The notes beneath the pieces are model-generated. The model had not been told where the DNA came from and did no database searches. It worked only from the letters and a program-made list of their open reading frames with translations. From contig CAYGZL010000133.1 of the NCBI GenBank assembly GCA_964354345.1, positions 1-14,142 of the forward strand: DNA of 14,142 bases. Reading direction: 5' to 3'. Numbering within the stretch: the first letter of the stretch is position 1; each line of letters begins with the position of its first letter. Shown one piece after another: positions 1 through 6,401 of the stretch. Source of the DNA: CAYGZL01 sp964354345. GTDB taxonomy: Bacteria; Chloroflexota; Anaerolineae; Anaerolineales; UBA4823. Made by a program: the position numbers and the translations under genes.

Positions 1-1
1 G

Positions 2-76
2 TCGGGGCGCCGGGATTTGAACCCGGGACCTCACGGTCCCGAACCGTGCGCTCTAGCCGGGCTGAGCCACGCCCCG
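2..76 (-). tRNA. tRNA-Pro (anticodon CGG)
   Basis: Read on the minus strand, this stretch folds as a complete tRNA cloverleaf. The 7-bp acceptor stem is CGGGGCG (76-70) paired with CGCCCCG (9-3), with discriminator A at position 2. The anticodon stem CACGG/CCGTG encloses the loop TTCGGGA, which places CGG at the anticodon and so reads CCG proline codons. The T arm is CCGGG-TTCAAAT-CCCGG. A C1-G72 first pair and an A73 discriminator are known features of bacterial tRNA-Pro and agree with the anticodon. Position 1 would be the first C of a CCA tail; the rest lies outside the window, so whether CCA is encoded cannot be seen. Confidence 0.97.
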
Positions 77-86
77 TTTTCAACAT

Positions 87-120
87 CGGGTTATGAATTC
101 GCGGGTAAGATTATAACCCG
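87..120. repeat. Inverted repeat over the tRNA-Pro promoter -10 and start
   Basis: CGGGTTAT at 87-94 and ATAACCCG at 113-120 are exact inverted copies separated by 18 bp. The right arm covers part of the minus-strand TATAAT, and the left arm lies just downstream of the predicted start point. This could be an operator for a dimeric regulator, or chance. A partial third copy (CGGGTAAG, 102-109) lies between the arms. Confidence 0.45.
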
Positions 121-138
121 GCCCTCCACCTTTAGCAA
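110..138 (-). promoter_or_regulatory. sigma70-type promoter of tRNA-Pro
   Basis: On the minus strand TTGCTA (138-133) is followed after 17 bp by a perfect TATAAT (115-110). Transcription would begin near 103, about 26 nt before the mature tRNA 5' end at 76. Spacing and position fit a dedicated tRNA promoter. The -10 box lies inside one arm of an 8-bp inverted repeat (see separate entry). Confidence 0.72.
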
Positions 139-158
139 GTGTATGTTATCTTAATCTG

Positions 159-187
159 TTCTGAAGAAGATAGACGTGTAGTATAAT
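159..187 (+). promoter_or_regulatory. Probable promoter of yebC-ruvC-ruvA
   Basis: A perfect TATAAT sits at 182-187, about 57 bp before the yebC start. At 17-bp spacing the -35 candidate is TTCTGA (159-164), a weak match to TTGACA. The -10 element is convincing and the -35 is not. It is divergent from the tRNA-Pro promoter, so the two transcripts leave the same roughly 100-bp region. Confidence 0.55.
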
Positions 188-231
188 TTCAAAACTCGCT
201 TTAGAGTTTTATGTTTGGTTTTTACTAGAGT

Positions 232-236
232 AGGAG
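232..236 (+). promoter_or_regulatory. Ribosome binding site that sets the yebC start
   Basis: AGGAG lies 8 nt before the ATG at 245. It fits that start and not the earlier in-frame TTG at 215, which has no such sequence at the right distance. The protein from 245 begins MSGHSHWATI, the usual YebC N-terminus. Confidence 0.8.
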
Positions 237-244
237 TAAATCGT

Positions 245-1000
245 ATGTCTGGTCATTCGCATTGGGCGACCATTCGGCGCAAGAAAGGCGCTGCCGACGC
301 GAAGCGGGGACAGGTTTTCACTCGCCTGGCACGCGAAATTGTGATTGCCGCTCGGGAGGGAGGCGGCGATCCCTCAACCAATTATCAGTTGCAGTATGCT
401 ATTGACAAAGCACGCGGGTCAAATATGCCCAAAGATGGCATCGAACGAGCCATCAAACGGGGAACAGGCGAATCTAAAGATGGTAATGTGTATGAAGAGG
501 TTACCTACGAAGGGTATGCCTTGCATGGCGTCGCCCTGATGATTTCTTGTGTAACCGATAATCGCAACCGGGCCGTGGCTGAAATTCGACATGTATTAAA
601 CAAGATGGGTGGGAGTATGGCAGAAGCCGGGTCAGTCGCCTGGCAATTTAAACGTACCGCCTATTTCTCCTTTCCGCTGGATGGACAAGATACCGATCGG
701 ATCTTCGAGCTCGCCGTTGAGGCGGGCGCGGATGATGTGATTTTCAATGATGACACGGCAGAGATAATCGCGCCGGTTGAGTCTTTCAAAGAAATCAGTG
801 ATGCTCTAAAGAAAGCTAATATCCGGCCGGAGGAAGCTGAGCTGAAGCTGGTGCCTAACAATGAGGTGGAGCTTAGCCAGGAACATACCATCCAGGTCTT
901 CAAGTTAATCGAGGCTTTAGAGGAGTTGGATGATGTTCATAATGTTTACTCTACCTTGCACATCTCCGATGAGGTCTGGGCGCAATTAGAAGAAGCCTGA
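245..1000 (+). CDS. yebC: YebC/PmpR/TACO1-family protein
   Basis: Encodes 251 residues, the normal family length. The N-terminus MSGHSHWATIRRKKGAADAK is the family hallmark, followed by the conserved NYQLQYAIDKARGSNMPKD region, the central YEGYALHGVALMISCVTDNR stretch and a GGSMAEAGSVAWQF motif. Family members act in the cytoplasm. They have been described as DNA-binding regulators and, in more recent work on TACO1 and YebC, as factors that help ribosomes through difficult sequences such as proline runs; which role applies here is not visible. The start at 245 is chosen on the AGGAG and N-terminal homology; an upstream TTG would add 10 unconserved residues. ruvC follows after 6 nt, the yebC-ruvC-ruvA order common in bacteria, so the three are probably cotranscribed. 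Confidence 0.96.
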   Translation: MSGHSHWATIRRKKGAADAKRGQVFTRLAREIVIAAREGGGDPSTNYQLQYAIDKARGSNMPKDGIERAIKRGTGESKDGNVYEEVTYEGYALHGVALMISCVTDNRNRAVAEIRHVLNKMGGSMAEAGSVAWQFKRTAYFSFPLDGQDTDRIFELAVEAGADDVIFNDDTAEIIAPVESFKEISDALKKANIRPEEAELKLVPNNEVELSQEHTIQVFKLIEALEELDDVHNVYSTLHISDEVWAQLEEA

Positions 1001-1006
1001 TACAGG

Positions 1007-1507
1007 ATGTTGGTTATTGGGATTGACCCGGGAACAGCCACAACTGGCTACGGTCTGGTTCGGGAAGAGCGCGACGGAAAACTGACAGTCGTTGATTATG
1101 GGGTTATCTTAACCACGGCGCAGCAGCCGATGGCGCAGCGATTGCTTGAATTACATCAGCAATTAACAAAAATTCTTCTTCTCCATCGTCCGGAAAGCAG
1201 CGCGGTGGAGAAGTTGTTTTTTCAACGAAATGTTACCAACGCAATAACCGTCGGTCAGGCGCGCGGTGTGATCATTTTAGCCCTGGCGCAGGCAGGCCTG
1301 GCAGTGTCTGAATACACACCCTTGGAAGTCAAGCAAGCTGTCGTCGGTTATGGTGGCGCTGAAAAAAATCAGGTGCAACAAATGGTCCGCGTTTTGCTTG
1401 GTTTAGCGGAAGTACCTCAGCCAGATGATGCTGCGGATGCGTTGGCGGTTGCGATTTGCCATTTGCACAGTGCGCGTACAAAGTCTATTTATGGCGCACA
1501 ATTTTAA
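1007..1507 (+). CDS. ruvC: Crossover junction endodeoxyribonuclease RuvC
   Basis: A 166-residue Holliday-junction resolvase, which nicks four-way DNA junctions symmetrically during recombination and repair. The RNase H-like fold and acidic active site are recognisable: D7 in GIDPG, E68 in AVEKLFFQRN, and D141 and D144 in PDDAADAL, matching the four-carboxylate arrangement of the E. coli enzyme (D7, E66, D138, D141). The length is typical. The ATG at 1007 is 6 nt after the yebC stop. The only purine-rich stretch nearby almost touches the ATG, so translation is probably coupled to yebC. ruvA follows after 15 nt. In the cell RuvC works with the RuvAB motor; ruvB is not in this window. Confidence 0.96.
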   Translation: MLVIGIDPGTATTGYGLVREERDGKLTVVDYGVILTTAQQPMAQRLLELHQQLTKILLLHRPESSAVEKLFFQRNVTNAITVGQARGVIILALAQAGLAVSEYTPLEVKQAVVGYGGAEKNQVQQMVRVLLGLAEVPQPDDAADALAVAICHLHSARTKSIYGAQF

Positions 1508-1522
1508 CCGTGGAGTTGACAT

Positions 1523-2098
1523 ATGATCGCCAGCTTAAGTGGACGCGTCCAGGAAATTGAAGTGGACAGTGTGGTGGTGGATATTGGGGGCGTGGGAGTA
1601 CAGGTATATGTCCCGGCGCCCTCCAGAGATCGTCTACGATCGGGTGAGAGTGTCTTTCTGTATACTCACCTGGTTGTCCGCCAGGATGCATTAACCCTCT
1701 TCGGTTTCGAAACCCGCGAAGAACGCGAATTCTTCAATCTCCTTCTGACAGTCAATGGGGTTGGTCCGAAATTAGCCCTGGCCACTTTATCTGTATTGAC
1801 GCCAGATACCATCCGCCGGGCAGTATTCCATGAACAAGCAGAGATATTCAGCCGGGTACCAGGAGTAGGGAAAAAGACTGCTCAGAAAATCCTGCTTCAG
1901 TTGCAGGATCGCATTCCATCACCCGGCGGAGGCCCGATGCCGGTGTTTAGTGATGTAGATACAGAGGTCTTGGGAGCTCTGACGGGATTAGGTTATAGTG
2001 TCATCGAGGCCCAATCTGCGTTACAGTCCATTCCTCGAGATACGCCAGCCGATGTCGAGACCCGCCTGCGATTGGCGCTACAATATTTTTATTCATAA
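1523..2098 (+). CDS. ruvA: Holliday junction branch migration protein RuvA
   Basis: Encodes 191 residues, close to the usual length of about 200. RuvA tetramers bind four-way junctions and load the RuvB ATPase for branch migration. The N-terminal OB-fold domain (roughly residues 1-63) begins MIASLSGRVQEIEVDSVVVD. It is followed by two helix-hairpin-helix motifs, VNGVGPKLALATL and VPGVGKKTAQKILLQL. A C-terminal RuvB-binding domain (about 145-191) contains the typical ALTGLGYSVIEAQSAL segment. TGGAG at 1511-1515 lies 7 nt before the ATG. It is the last gene of the yebC-ruvCA unit: a 202-bp gap with a new promoter separates it from atpA. In many genomes ruvB follows directly, but here it must lie elsewhere if present. 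Confidence 0.96.
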   Translation: MIASLSGRVQEIEVDSVVVDIGGVGVQVYVPAPSRDRLRSGESVFLYTHLVVRQDALTLFGFETREEREFFNLLLTVNGVGPKLALATLSVLTPDTIRRAVFHEQAEIFSRVPGVGKKTAQKILLQLQDRIPSPGGGPMPVFSDVDTEVLGALTGLGYSVIEAQSALQSIPRDTPADVETRLRLALQYFYS

Positions 2099-2141
2099 AA
2101 GAAAATTAAACAACCGGTCTAATCGTACCTATCAACTCTTA

Positions 2142-2157
2142 ATTGCCGTTTGGCAAT
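2142..2157. repeat. 16-bp dyad just upstream of the atp promoter
   Basis: ATTGCC-GTTT-GGCAAT is a perfect 6-bp inverted repeat with a 4-nt centre, ending 3 bp before the predicted -35 hexamer at 2161. As RNA it would be a small hairpin with no following T run, so it is a poor terminator for yebC-ruvCA. As DNA it could be an operator or activator site for the atp operon. The function is inferred only from position. Confidence 0.45.
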
Positions 2158-2160
2158 AAC

Positions 2161-2189
2161 TGGACAAGATAGATGCTTTCTAGTATCAT
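2161..2189 (+). promoter_or_regulatory. Predicted promoter of the atpAGDC-mreB operon
   Basis: TGGACA (2161-2166) and TATCAT (2184-2189) each match the sigma70 consensus at five of six positions and are separated by exactly 17 bp. Transcription would begin near 2196, leaving a leader of about 105 nt before atpA. No comparable alternative was found in the 202-bp gap after ruvA. Confidence 0.65.
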
Positions 2190-2217
2190 TTGAAAACTAA
2201 AAACCCGGAGGGGTATT

Positions 2218-2250
2218 TTGCATCATTCAATATATTGTTTCAAAGCGTAG
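2218..2250 (+). CDS. Possible 10-codon leader ORF ahead of atpA
   Basis: A strong Shine-Dalgarno-like GGAGGGG (2207-2213) precedes a TTG at 2218, opening a 10-codon frame (MHHSIYCFKA) that stops at 2250, 50 nt before atpA. It lies wholly in the predicted atp leader transcript. A ribosome site this good with no long frame behind it is unusual. It could be a regulatory leader peptide, a ribosome standby or mRNA-protecting site, or the remnant of a lost gene. It is too short for coding statistics and starts with TTG, so translation is uncertain. Confidence 0.3.
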   Translation: MHHSIYCFKA

Positions 2251-2300
2251 ACCTGGCCTGTTTGAATGTGTTTGCATGACTTAATAGTAGCGGAGGCATA

Positions 2301-3962
2301 ATGTCCGATCTGATCAGTCAAATTGCAGCTGACCTGAAGAAACAAATTGACTCATTTAAACCCGAGGTAGAGGTGCGCGATGTTGGCGCGGTCATCGATG
2401 CGGGGGATGGGATTGCTCGGGTAAGCGGTCTATCTGATGTACACGCTCAGGAACTGGTGCAGTTTGCAAATGGCGTCTTGGGGATAGCATTCAACCTGGA
2501 ACAGGACAAAGTGGGCGTGATCCTGATGGGCGAGTATGCCGAAATTGAGCAAGGTATGCAGGTTCGCTCAACCGGGCGGATTGCCTCTGTGCCAGTCGGC
2601 GATGGTCTGGTGGGACGGGTGGTCAATGCCCTTGGTCAGCCAATTGATGGGAAAGGTCCAATCAAGTTCGAGCGATTCCGACCGATCGAACGGATTGCTC
2701 CGGGGGTGGTTCAGCGTAAGGACGTGGATACCCCAGTTCAAACTGGTTTGAAGGCGATTGACTCGATGATCCCAATTGGTCGTGGTCAACGGGAGCTGAT
2801 TATTGGCGATCGCCAGACGGGGAAAACTGCCATCGCCATCGATATGATCATCAATCAAAAAGGCAAGGATTTATTTTGCATTTACGTGGCCATCGGCCAG
2901 AAGAAGGCTGCCATTGCCCGCACTGTGGCTACCCTGGAGCGTCACGGGGCGATGGATTATACAATCGTCGTCGCTGCCGCGGCCGATGAACCCGCTGCGC
3001 TGCAATACATTGCCCCCTACGCTGGCTGTGCGATGGGTGAGGAATTTATGGAGACTGGGCGGGATGCGTTGGTCGTCTACGACGACTTATCCAAACACGC
3101 CTGGGCGTACCGCCAGGTCTCTTTATTATTACGCCGGCCACCGGGGCGTGAGGCGTATCCTGGTGATGTTTTTTATCTCCATTCTCGTTTGCTTGAACGA
3201 GCCGCACGCCTGGCTGATCAGTTCGTGATCACACCACTCACTAACCAGGATAAATTGGCGAATACCAGTGATAGTGTGAATCAGAAGGTGTATGGGGGAC
3301 CCCTTGCTCGCCATGATGCTGAGCAAGCGTTAAACCTTCTGCCCGAGGCTGAAAAATATAAGATTGTTAAAGTTCTTGGTTCAGGCGGCTCGTTAACCGC
3401 GTTACCCATCATTGAGACTTTGCTCGGTGACGTCTCTGCTTACATCCCCACCAATGTCATCTCCATTACGGATGGTCAGATCTACCTGGAGAATAACCTC
3501 TTCTATGCCGGCATACGCCCGGCGGTTAATGTGGGTATATCGGTATCACGCGTGGGCGGCGACGCTTTGACACGCGCAATGCGGCAGGTGGCAGGGCGCT
3601 TGCGCCTGGATATGGCTGCCTTCCGCGAACTGGCAGCCTTTGCCCAATTCGGTTCTGATCTGGATAAATCTACACAAGCTCAGCTGAATCGCGGTCAACA
3701 TATGCAAGAGGTGCTTAAACAGCCGCAATATGAGCCAATGTCCTTGGAGAATCAGGTCATTGTGCTTTTTGCCAGCACTCAAGGGTACGCAGATGACGTA
3801 CTGTTGGAGCGGATGCGACCCTGGGAAGTTGCCTTGTTACGGTTTATGGAGACTTCGTATCCTGAAATTGGTCGAGAGATAGCCGAGAAGAAAGAGATTA
3901 CCAGGGATACGCAAGAGAAATTGCGCGCTGCCCTGGATAACTTTATGCATACCTGGAGCTAG
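2301..3962 (+). CDS. atpA: F1F0 ATP synthase subunit alpha
   Basis: The non-catalytic alpha subunit of the F1 hexamer, on the cytoplasmic face of the membrane. The start is the ATG 4 nt after GGAGG (2292-2296). The N-terminal helix that normally binds subunit delta is present (MSDLISQIAADLKKQIDSF). The beta-barrel is followed by a Walker A motif, GDRQTGKT, at 169-176, the same numbering as in E. coli, and by VVYDDLSKHAWAYRQ. The arginine finger is R417 in SVSRVGG (E. coli R376), and the C-terminal helical domain is intact. At 553 residues it is about 40 longer than the E. coli subunit (513). The excess lies between LLERAARLAD (ending at 306) and GSGGSLTALPIIET (from 360), in a segment that is only a short loop in model proteins. 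atpG follows after 6 nt. Confidence 0.98.
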   Translation: MSDLISQIAADLKKQIDSFKPEVEVRDVGAVIDAGDGIARVSGLSDVHAQELVQFANGVLGIAFNLEQDKVGVILMGEYAEIEQGMQVRSTGRIASVPVGDGLVGRVVNALGQPIDGKGPIKFERFRPIERIAPGVVQRKDVDTPVQTGLKAIDSMIPIGRGQRELIIGDRQTGKTAIAIDMIINQKGKDLFCIYVAIGQKKAAIARTVATLERHGAMDYTIVVAAAADEPAALQYIAPYAGCAMGEEFMETGRDALVVYDDLSKHAWAYRQVSLLLRRPPGREAYPGDVFYLHSRLLERAARLADQFVITPLTNQDKLANTSDSVNQKVYGGPLARHDAEQALNLLPEAEKYKIVKVLGSGGSLTALPIIETLLGDVSAYIPTNVISITDGQIYLENNLFYAGIRPAVNVGISVSRVGGDALTRAMRQVAGRLRLDMAAFRELAAFAQFGSDLDKSTQAQLNRGQHMQEVLKQPQYEPMSLENQVIVLFASTQGYADDVLLERMRPWEVALLRFMETSYPEIGREIAEKKEITRDTQEKLRAALDNFMHTWS

Positions 3963-3968
3963 CATCCG

Positions 3969-4856
3969 ATGCCTAACACGCGTGAAGTCCGCTTACGGAT
4001 TCGCAGTATTAAGAATATTGCCCAGGTAACACGCGCCTTGCAGGCAGTGAGTGCCAGTAAAGTACGCAAAGCCCAGCAAGCAATGTTTAATACTCGCCCT
4101 TATGCGACGAAAGCCTGGCAGGTGTTATCCCACATTGCAGCCCAACCAGGTCGAGAATCTCTACACCCGTTATTGACCAGACGAGAAAAAATAAACCATG
4201 TCCTGGTGGTTTTGATCACCGGCGACCGGGGTTTGGCCGGGGCATATAACACAAATATTGTCCGCTATACGATCCAGCAGTTCGGGAAATTTGCGGTTCC
4301 AGTAAAATTTATCACGGTAGGTCGGAAAGGTCGTGATCTCATCCTCCGGCGCCGGCAACAAGTCCTGGCTGAATTTAGTAATTTACCGGCAGCGCCAACC
4401 TTTACAGATGTTTCTGCCATCGGGCAGATGGCAGTAGCTGAGTTTTTATCAGGCAACACCGATGAGGTCTACCTGATCTATACCGATTATATTAATATGG
4501 TGAGGCAGGTGCCCAGGATCAAGAAGCTCTTACCATTGGAAGTCGGTCGGGGAGAGGGGCGAGTAGAAACCTTTAATCAGACAGAACGGGGTACAGCCGC
4601 GGCGTATATATATGAACCAGGAGAGATCCAAATTCTGGATGAGATCGTACCTCGCTTTACTGCTTTACAGGTATATCAGGCGATTCTGGAATCTCTGGCA
4701 AGTGAACATGCTGCGCGCATGGTGGCGATGAAAAACGCCACCGATAGTGCCACCGCCCTGGCGGGCGCTTTACAGTTAGAATATAACAATGCCCGCCAAC
4801 AGGCAATCACCAATGAAATGTTGGATATTGCTGGCGGTGTAGAGGCTCTTGGATAG
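3969..4856 (+). CDS. atpG: F1F0 ATP synthase subunit gamma
   Basis: The 295-residue rotor shaft of F1, which turns inside the alpha3-beta3 ring and couples proton flow to catalysis. Both family signatures are present: the N-terminal helix with REVRLRIRSIKNIAQVTRAL and the C-terminal helix ending NEMLDIAGGVEALG. The central Rossmann-like region includes VLVVLITGDRGLAGAYNTNI. The length is in the normal range. The ATG lies 6 nt after the atpA stop; a GGAG at 3955-3958 inside the end of atpA, about 10 nt upstream, is the likely ribosome site. An 83-nt gap with a micro-ORF separates it from atpD, whereas the atpA-atpG junction is tight. Confidence 0.97.
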   Translation: MPNTREVRLRIRSIKNIAQVTRALQAVSASKVRKAQQAMFNTRPYATKAWQVLSHIAAQPGRESLHPLLTRREKINHVLVVLITGDRGLAGAYNTNIVRYTIQQFGKFAVPVKFITVGRKGRDLILRRRQQVLAEFSNLPAAPTFTDVSAIGQMAVAEFLSGNTDEVYLIYTDYINMVRQVPRIKKLLPLEVGRGEGRVETFNQTERGTAAAYIYEPGEIQILDEIVPRFTALQVYQAILESLASEHAARMVAMKNATDSATALAGALQLEYNNARQQAITNEMLDIAGGVEALG

Positions 4857-4899
4857 GTCAGGAATAACGTGGACCAGGTTAAATTCCCCAGGAGATAAC

Positions 4900-4947
4900 A
4901 TGAGACGGTTTAACTGTTTGAGCAACACAGGAGACGAGAATGGTTGA
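4900..4947 (+). CDS. Possible 15-codon ORF overlapping the atpD start
   Basis: In the 83-nt gap between atpG and atpD, AGGAG (4890-4894) precedes an ATG at 4900 with 5-nt spacing. The frame runs 15 codons (MRRFNCLSNTGDENG) to a TGA at 4945-4947, overlapping the first 8 nt of atpD in another frame. Ribosomes finishing here would stop on the atpD start, which has its own AGGAG at 4929-4933. This geometry is typical of translational coupling and could raise beta output relative to gamma (three beta per gamma in F1). The peptide is unrecognised and the idea is an inference. Confidence 0.35.
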   Translation: MRRFNCLSNTGDENG

Positions 4948-6346
4948 GAAAGTAGCCAGTGGGCGAGTAGTTCAAATATTGGGTGGTGTTGTGGATGTCC
5001 AATTCCCAGCGGAGGATTTACCTGAAATTTATGAAGCCGTTGAGGTGCCGCGCGAGGGTGATTACCCATTGGTTCTGGAGGTTCAGAAGCACTTAGGTGA
5101 AGGCTGGGTGCGCGCGGTAGCAATGGACGCTACAGACGGTTTGCAGCGCGGCCGCCCAGCTTTCCGTACTGGTGCGCCGATCATGGTGCCTGTTGGTCCC
5201 GAAACGCTAGGTCGAGTGTTCAATATCCTGGGCCGGCCGGTTGATGGGAAAGGCACGGTCGAAGTTAAATTGGCTTATCCGATTCACCGCCCGGCTCCAT
5301 CATTTGCTGAGCAATCGACCCGGGTAGAGGTATTTGAAACCGGTATAAAAGTGATTGACCTGATCGCTCCCTTCACCAAGGGAGGGAAGACCGGCGTCTT
5401 TGGTGGAGCAGGTGTCGGGAAGACAATCATTATCCAGGAATTGATCCGTTCGATCGCCACGGTTCACCAGGGCACCTCAGTCTTTGCCGGCGTTGGGGAG
5501 CGTACGCGCGAAGGCACCCTGCTCTATCGCGAGATGCTTGAGTCGGGCGTGATGAAAGACATGGTAATGGTTTTCGGTCAAATGAACGAGCCCCCTGGGG
5601 TGCGTTTACGGGTCGGCTTGACCGCTCTGGCGATGGCGGAATATTTCCGTGACCAGGGCAAGGATGTGTTACTATTTATTGATAACATTTTTCGCTTCAG
5701 CATGTCGGGTTCAGAAGTATCCGCGCTGCTTGGTCGCATGCCCTCCGCGGTAGGTTACCAGCCGACCCTGGCGACCGAAATGGGCGAACTTCAAGAACGG
5801 ATTACCTCCACCCGCACCGGTTCCATCACCTCCATGCAGGCAGTCTATGTGCCTGCCGATGATTATTCTGACCCGGCTCCCGTGGCAACATTCACCCACC
5901 TGGATGCCACTATTGCGCTGGAAAGGGCTATTTCTGAGAAAGGGATTTACCCGGCAGTTGATCCATTGGCCTCGACTTCCCGCATCCTCGACCCCCTGAT
6001 CGTTGGAGAAGAACACTATAAAACGGCGCGTGATGTACAGCGCGTCCTGCAACGTTACAAAGATCTGCAGGATATCATTGCCATTCTGGGTGTCGATGAG
6101 TTAAGTGAAGATGATAAGCAATATGTCTCGCGCGCCCGTAAAATTGAACGGTTCTTCTCGCAGCCTTTCTACGTCGCTCAACGTTTCACCGGGCGCGAAG
6201 GGCGCTATGTATCCTTACGCGAGACGGTGCGTGGTTTTCGGGAAATACTGGATGGTCAGCACGACAACCTTCCTGAGCAGGCCTTTATGTTGGTTGGTAC
6301 GATCGATGAAGCTGTTGAGCAGGCTGAACGCCTGGAGCGACGTTAA
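4940..6346 (+). CDS. atpD: F1F0 ATP synthase subunit beta (catalytic)
   Basis: The 468-residue catalytic subunit of F1. Visible motifs are Walker A GGAGVGKT at 155-162, GERTREG with the catalytic glutamate at 187, FGQMNEPPG, the Walker B strand VLLFIDNIFRF, and the strongly conserved SEVSALLGRMPSAVGYQPTL. The lever segment near the C-terminus, DELSEED in model enzymes, reads DELSEDD here (386-392), a conservative change that keeps the acidic cluster. The sequence after GERTREG (TLLYREM) differs slightly from the usual NDLYHEM type. The start has AGGAG at 4929-4933 with 6-nt spacing and is overlapped by a micro-ORF. Length and domain order are normal. It is followed by a 55-nt gap with a hairpin, then atpC. 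Confidence 0.98.
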   Translation: MVEKVASGRVVQILGGVVDVQFPAEDLPEIYEAVEVPREGDYPLVLEVQKHLGEGWVRAVAMDATDGLQRGRPAFRTGAPIMVPVGPETLGRVFNILGRPVDGKGTVEVKLAYPIHRPAPSFAEQSTRVEVFETGIKVIDLIAPFTKGGKTGVFGGAGVGKTIIIQELIRSIATVHQGTSVFAGVGERTREGTLLYREMLESGVMKDMVMVFGQMNEPPGVRLRVGLTALAMAEYFRDQGKDVLLFIDNIFRFSMSGSEVSALLGRMPSAVGYQPTLATEMGELQERITSTRTGSITSMQAVYVPADDYSDPAPVATFTHLDATIALERAISEKGIYPAVDPLASTSRILDPLIVGEEHYKTARDVQRVLQRYKDLQDIIAILGVDELSEDDKQYVSRARKIERFFSQPFYVAQRFTGREGRYVSLRETVRGFREILDGQHDNLPEQAFMLVGTIDEAVEQAERLERR

Positions 6347-6358
6347 GATAGAGATTAA

Positions 6359-6384
6359 CCCGGTGTTGTGTACACCCTACCGGG
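6359..6384 (+). repeat. Hairpin between atpD and atpC
   Basis: CCCGGT (6359-6364) and ACCGGG (6379-6384) form a perfect 6-bp stem over a 14-nt loop. An alternative inner stem, GGTGT/ACACC (6362-6366/6372-6376), is also possible. There is no T run, so it is not a standard terminator. It may affect mRNA stability or the relative output of epsilon, which is needed at one copy per three beta. Confidence 0.5.
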
Positions 6385-6401
6385 CGTTGAGAGAGTGAAC
6401 T

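Noticed and set aside
215..244. Longer yebC starting at TTG 215
   Set aside because: The extra 10 residues are not family-like; AGGAG at 232-236 points to the ATG at 245, where the conserved MSGHSHW begins.
2804..2813. GGCGATCGCC palindrome resembling the cyanobacterial HIP1 element
   Set aside because: It is a single copy within the codons of the AtpA Walker A motif; gene content does not suggest a cyanobacterium.
2914..3228. 104-codon same-strand frame inside atpA
   Set aside because: It is fully inside the conserved atpA core in another frame, with no homology-like features.
4776..5123. 115-codon antisense frame across atpG-atpD
   Set aside because: It is antisense to two conserved genes with no supporting signals; its openness reflects codon bias.
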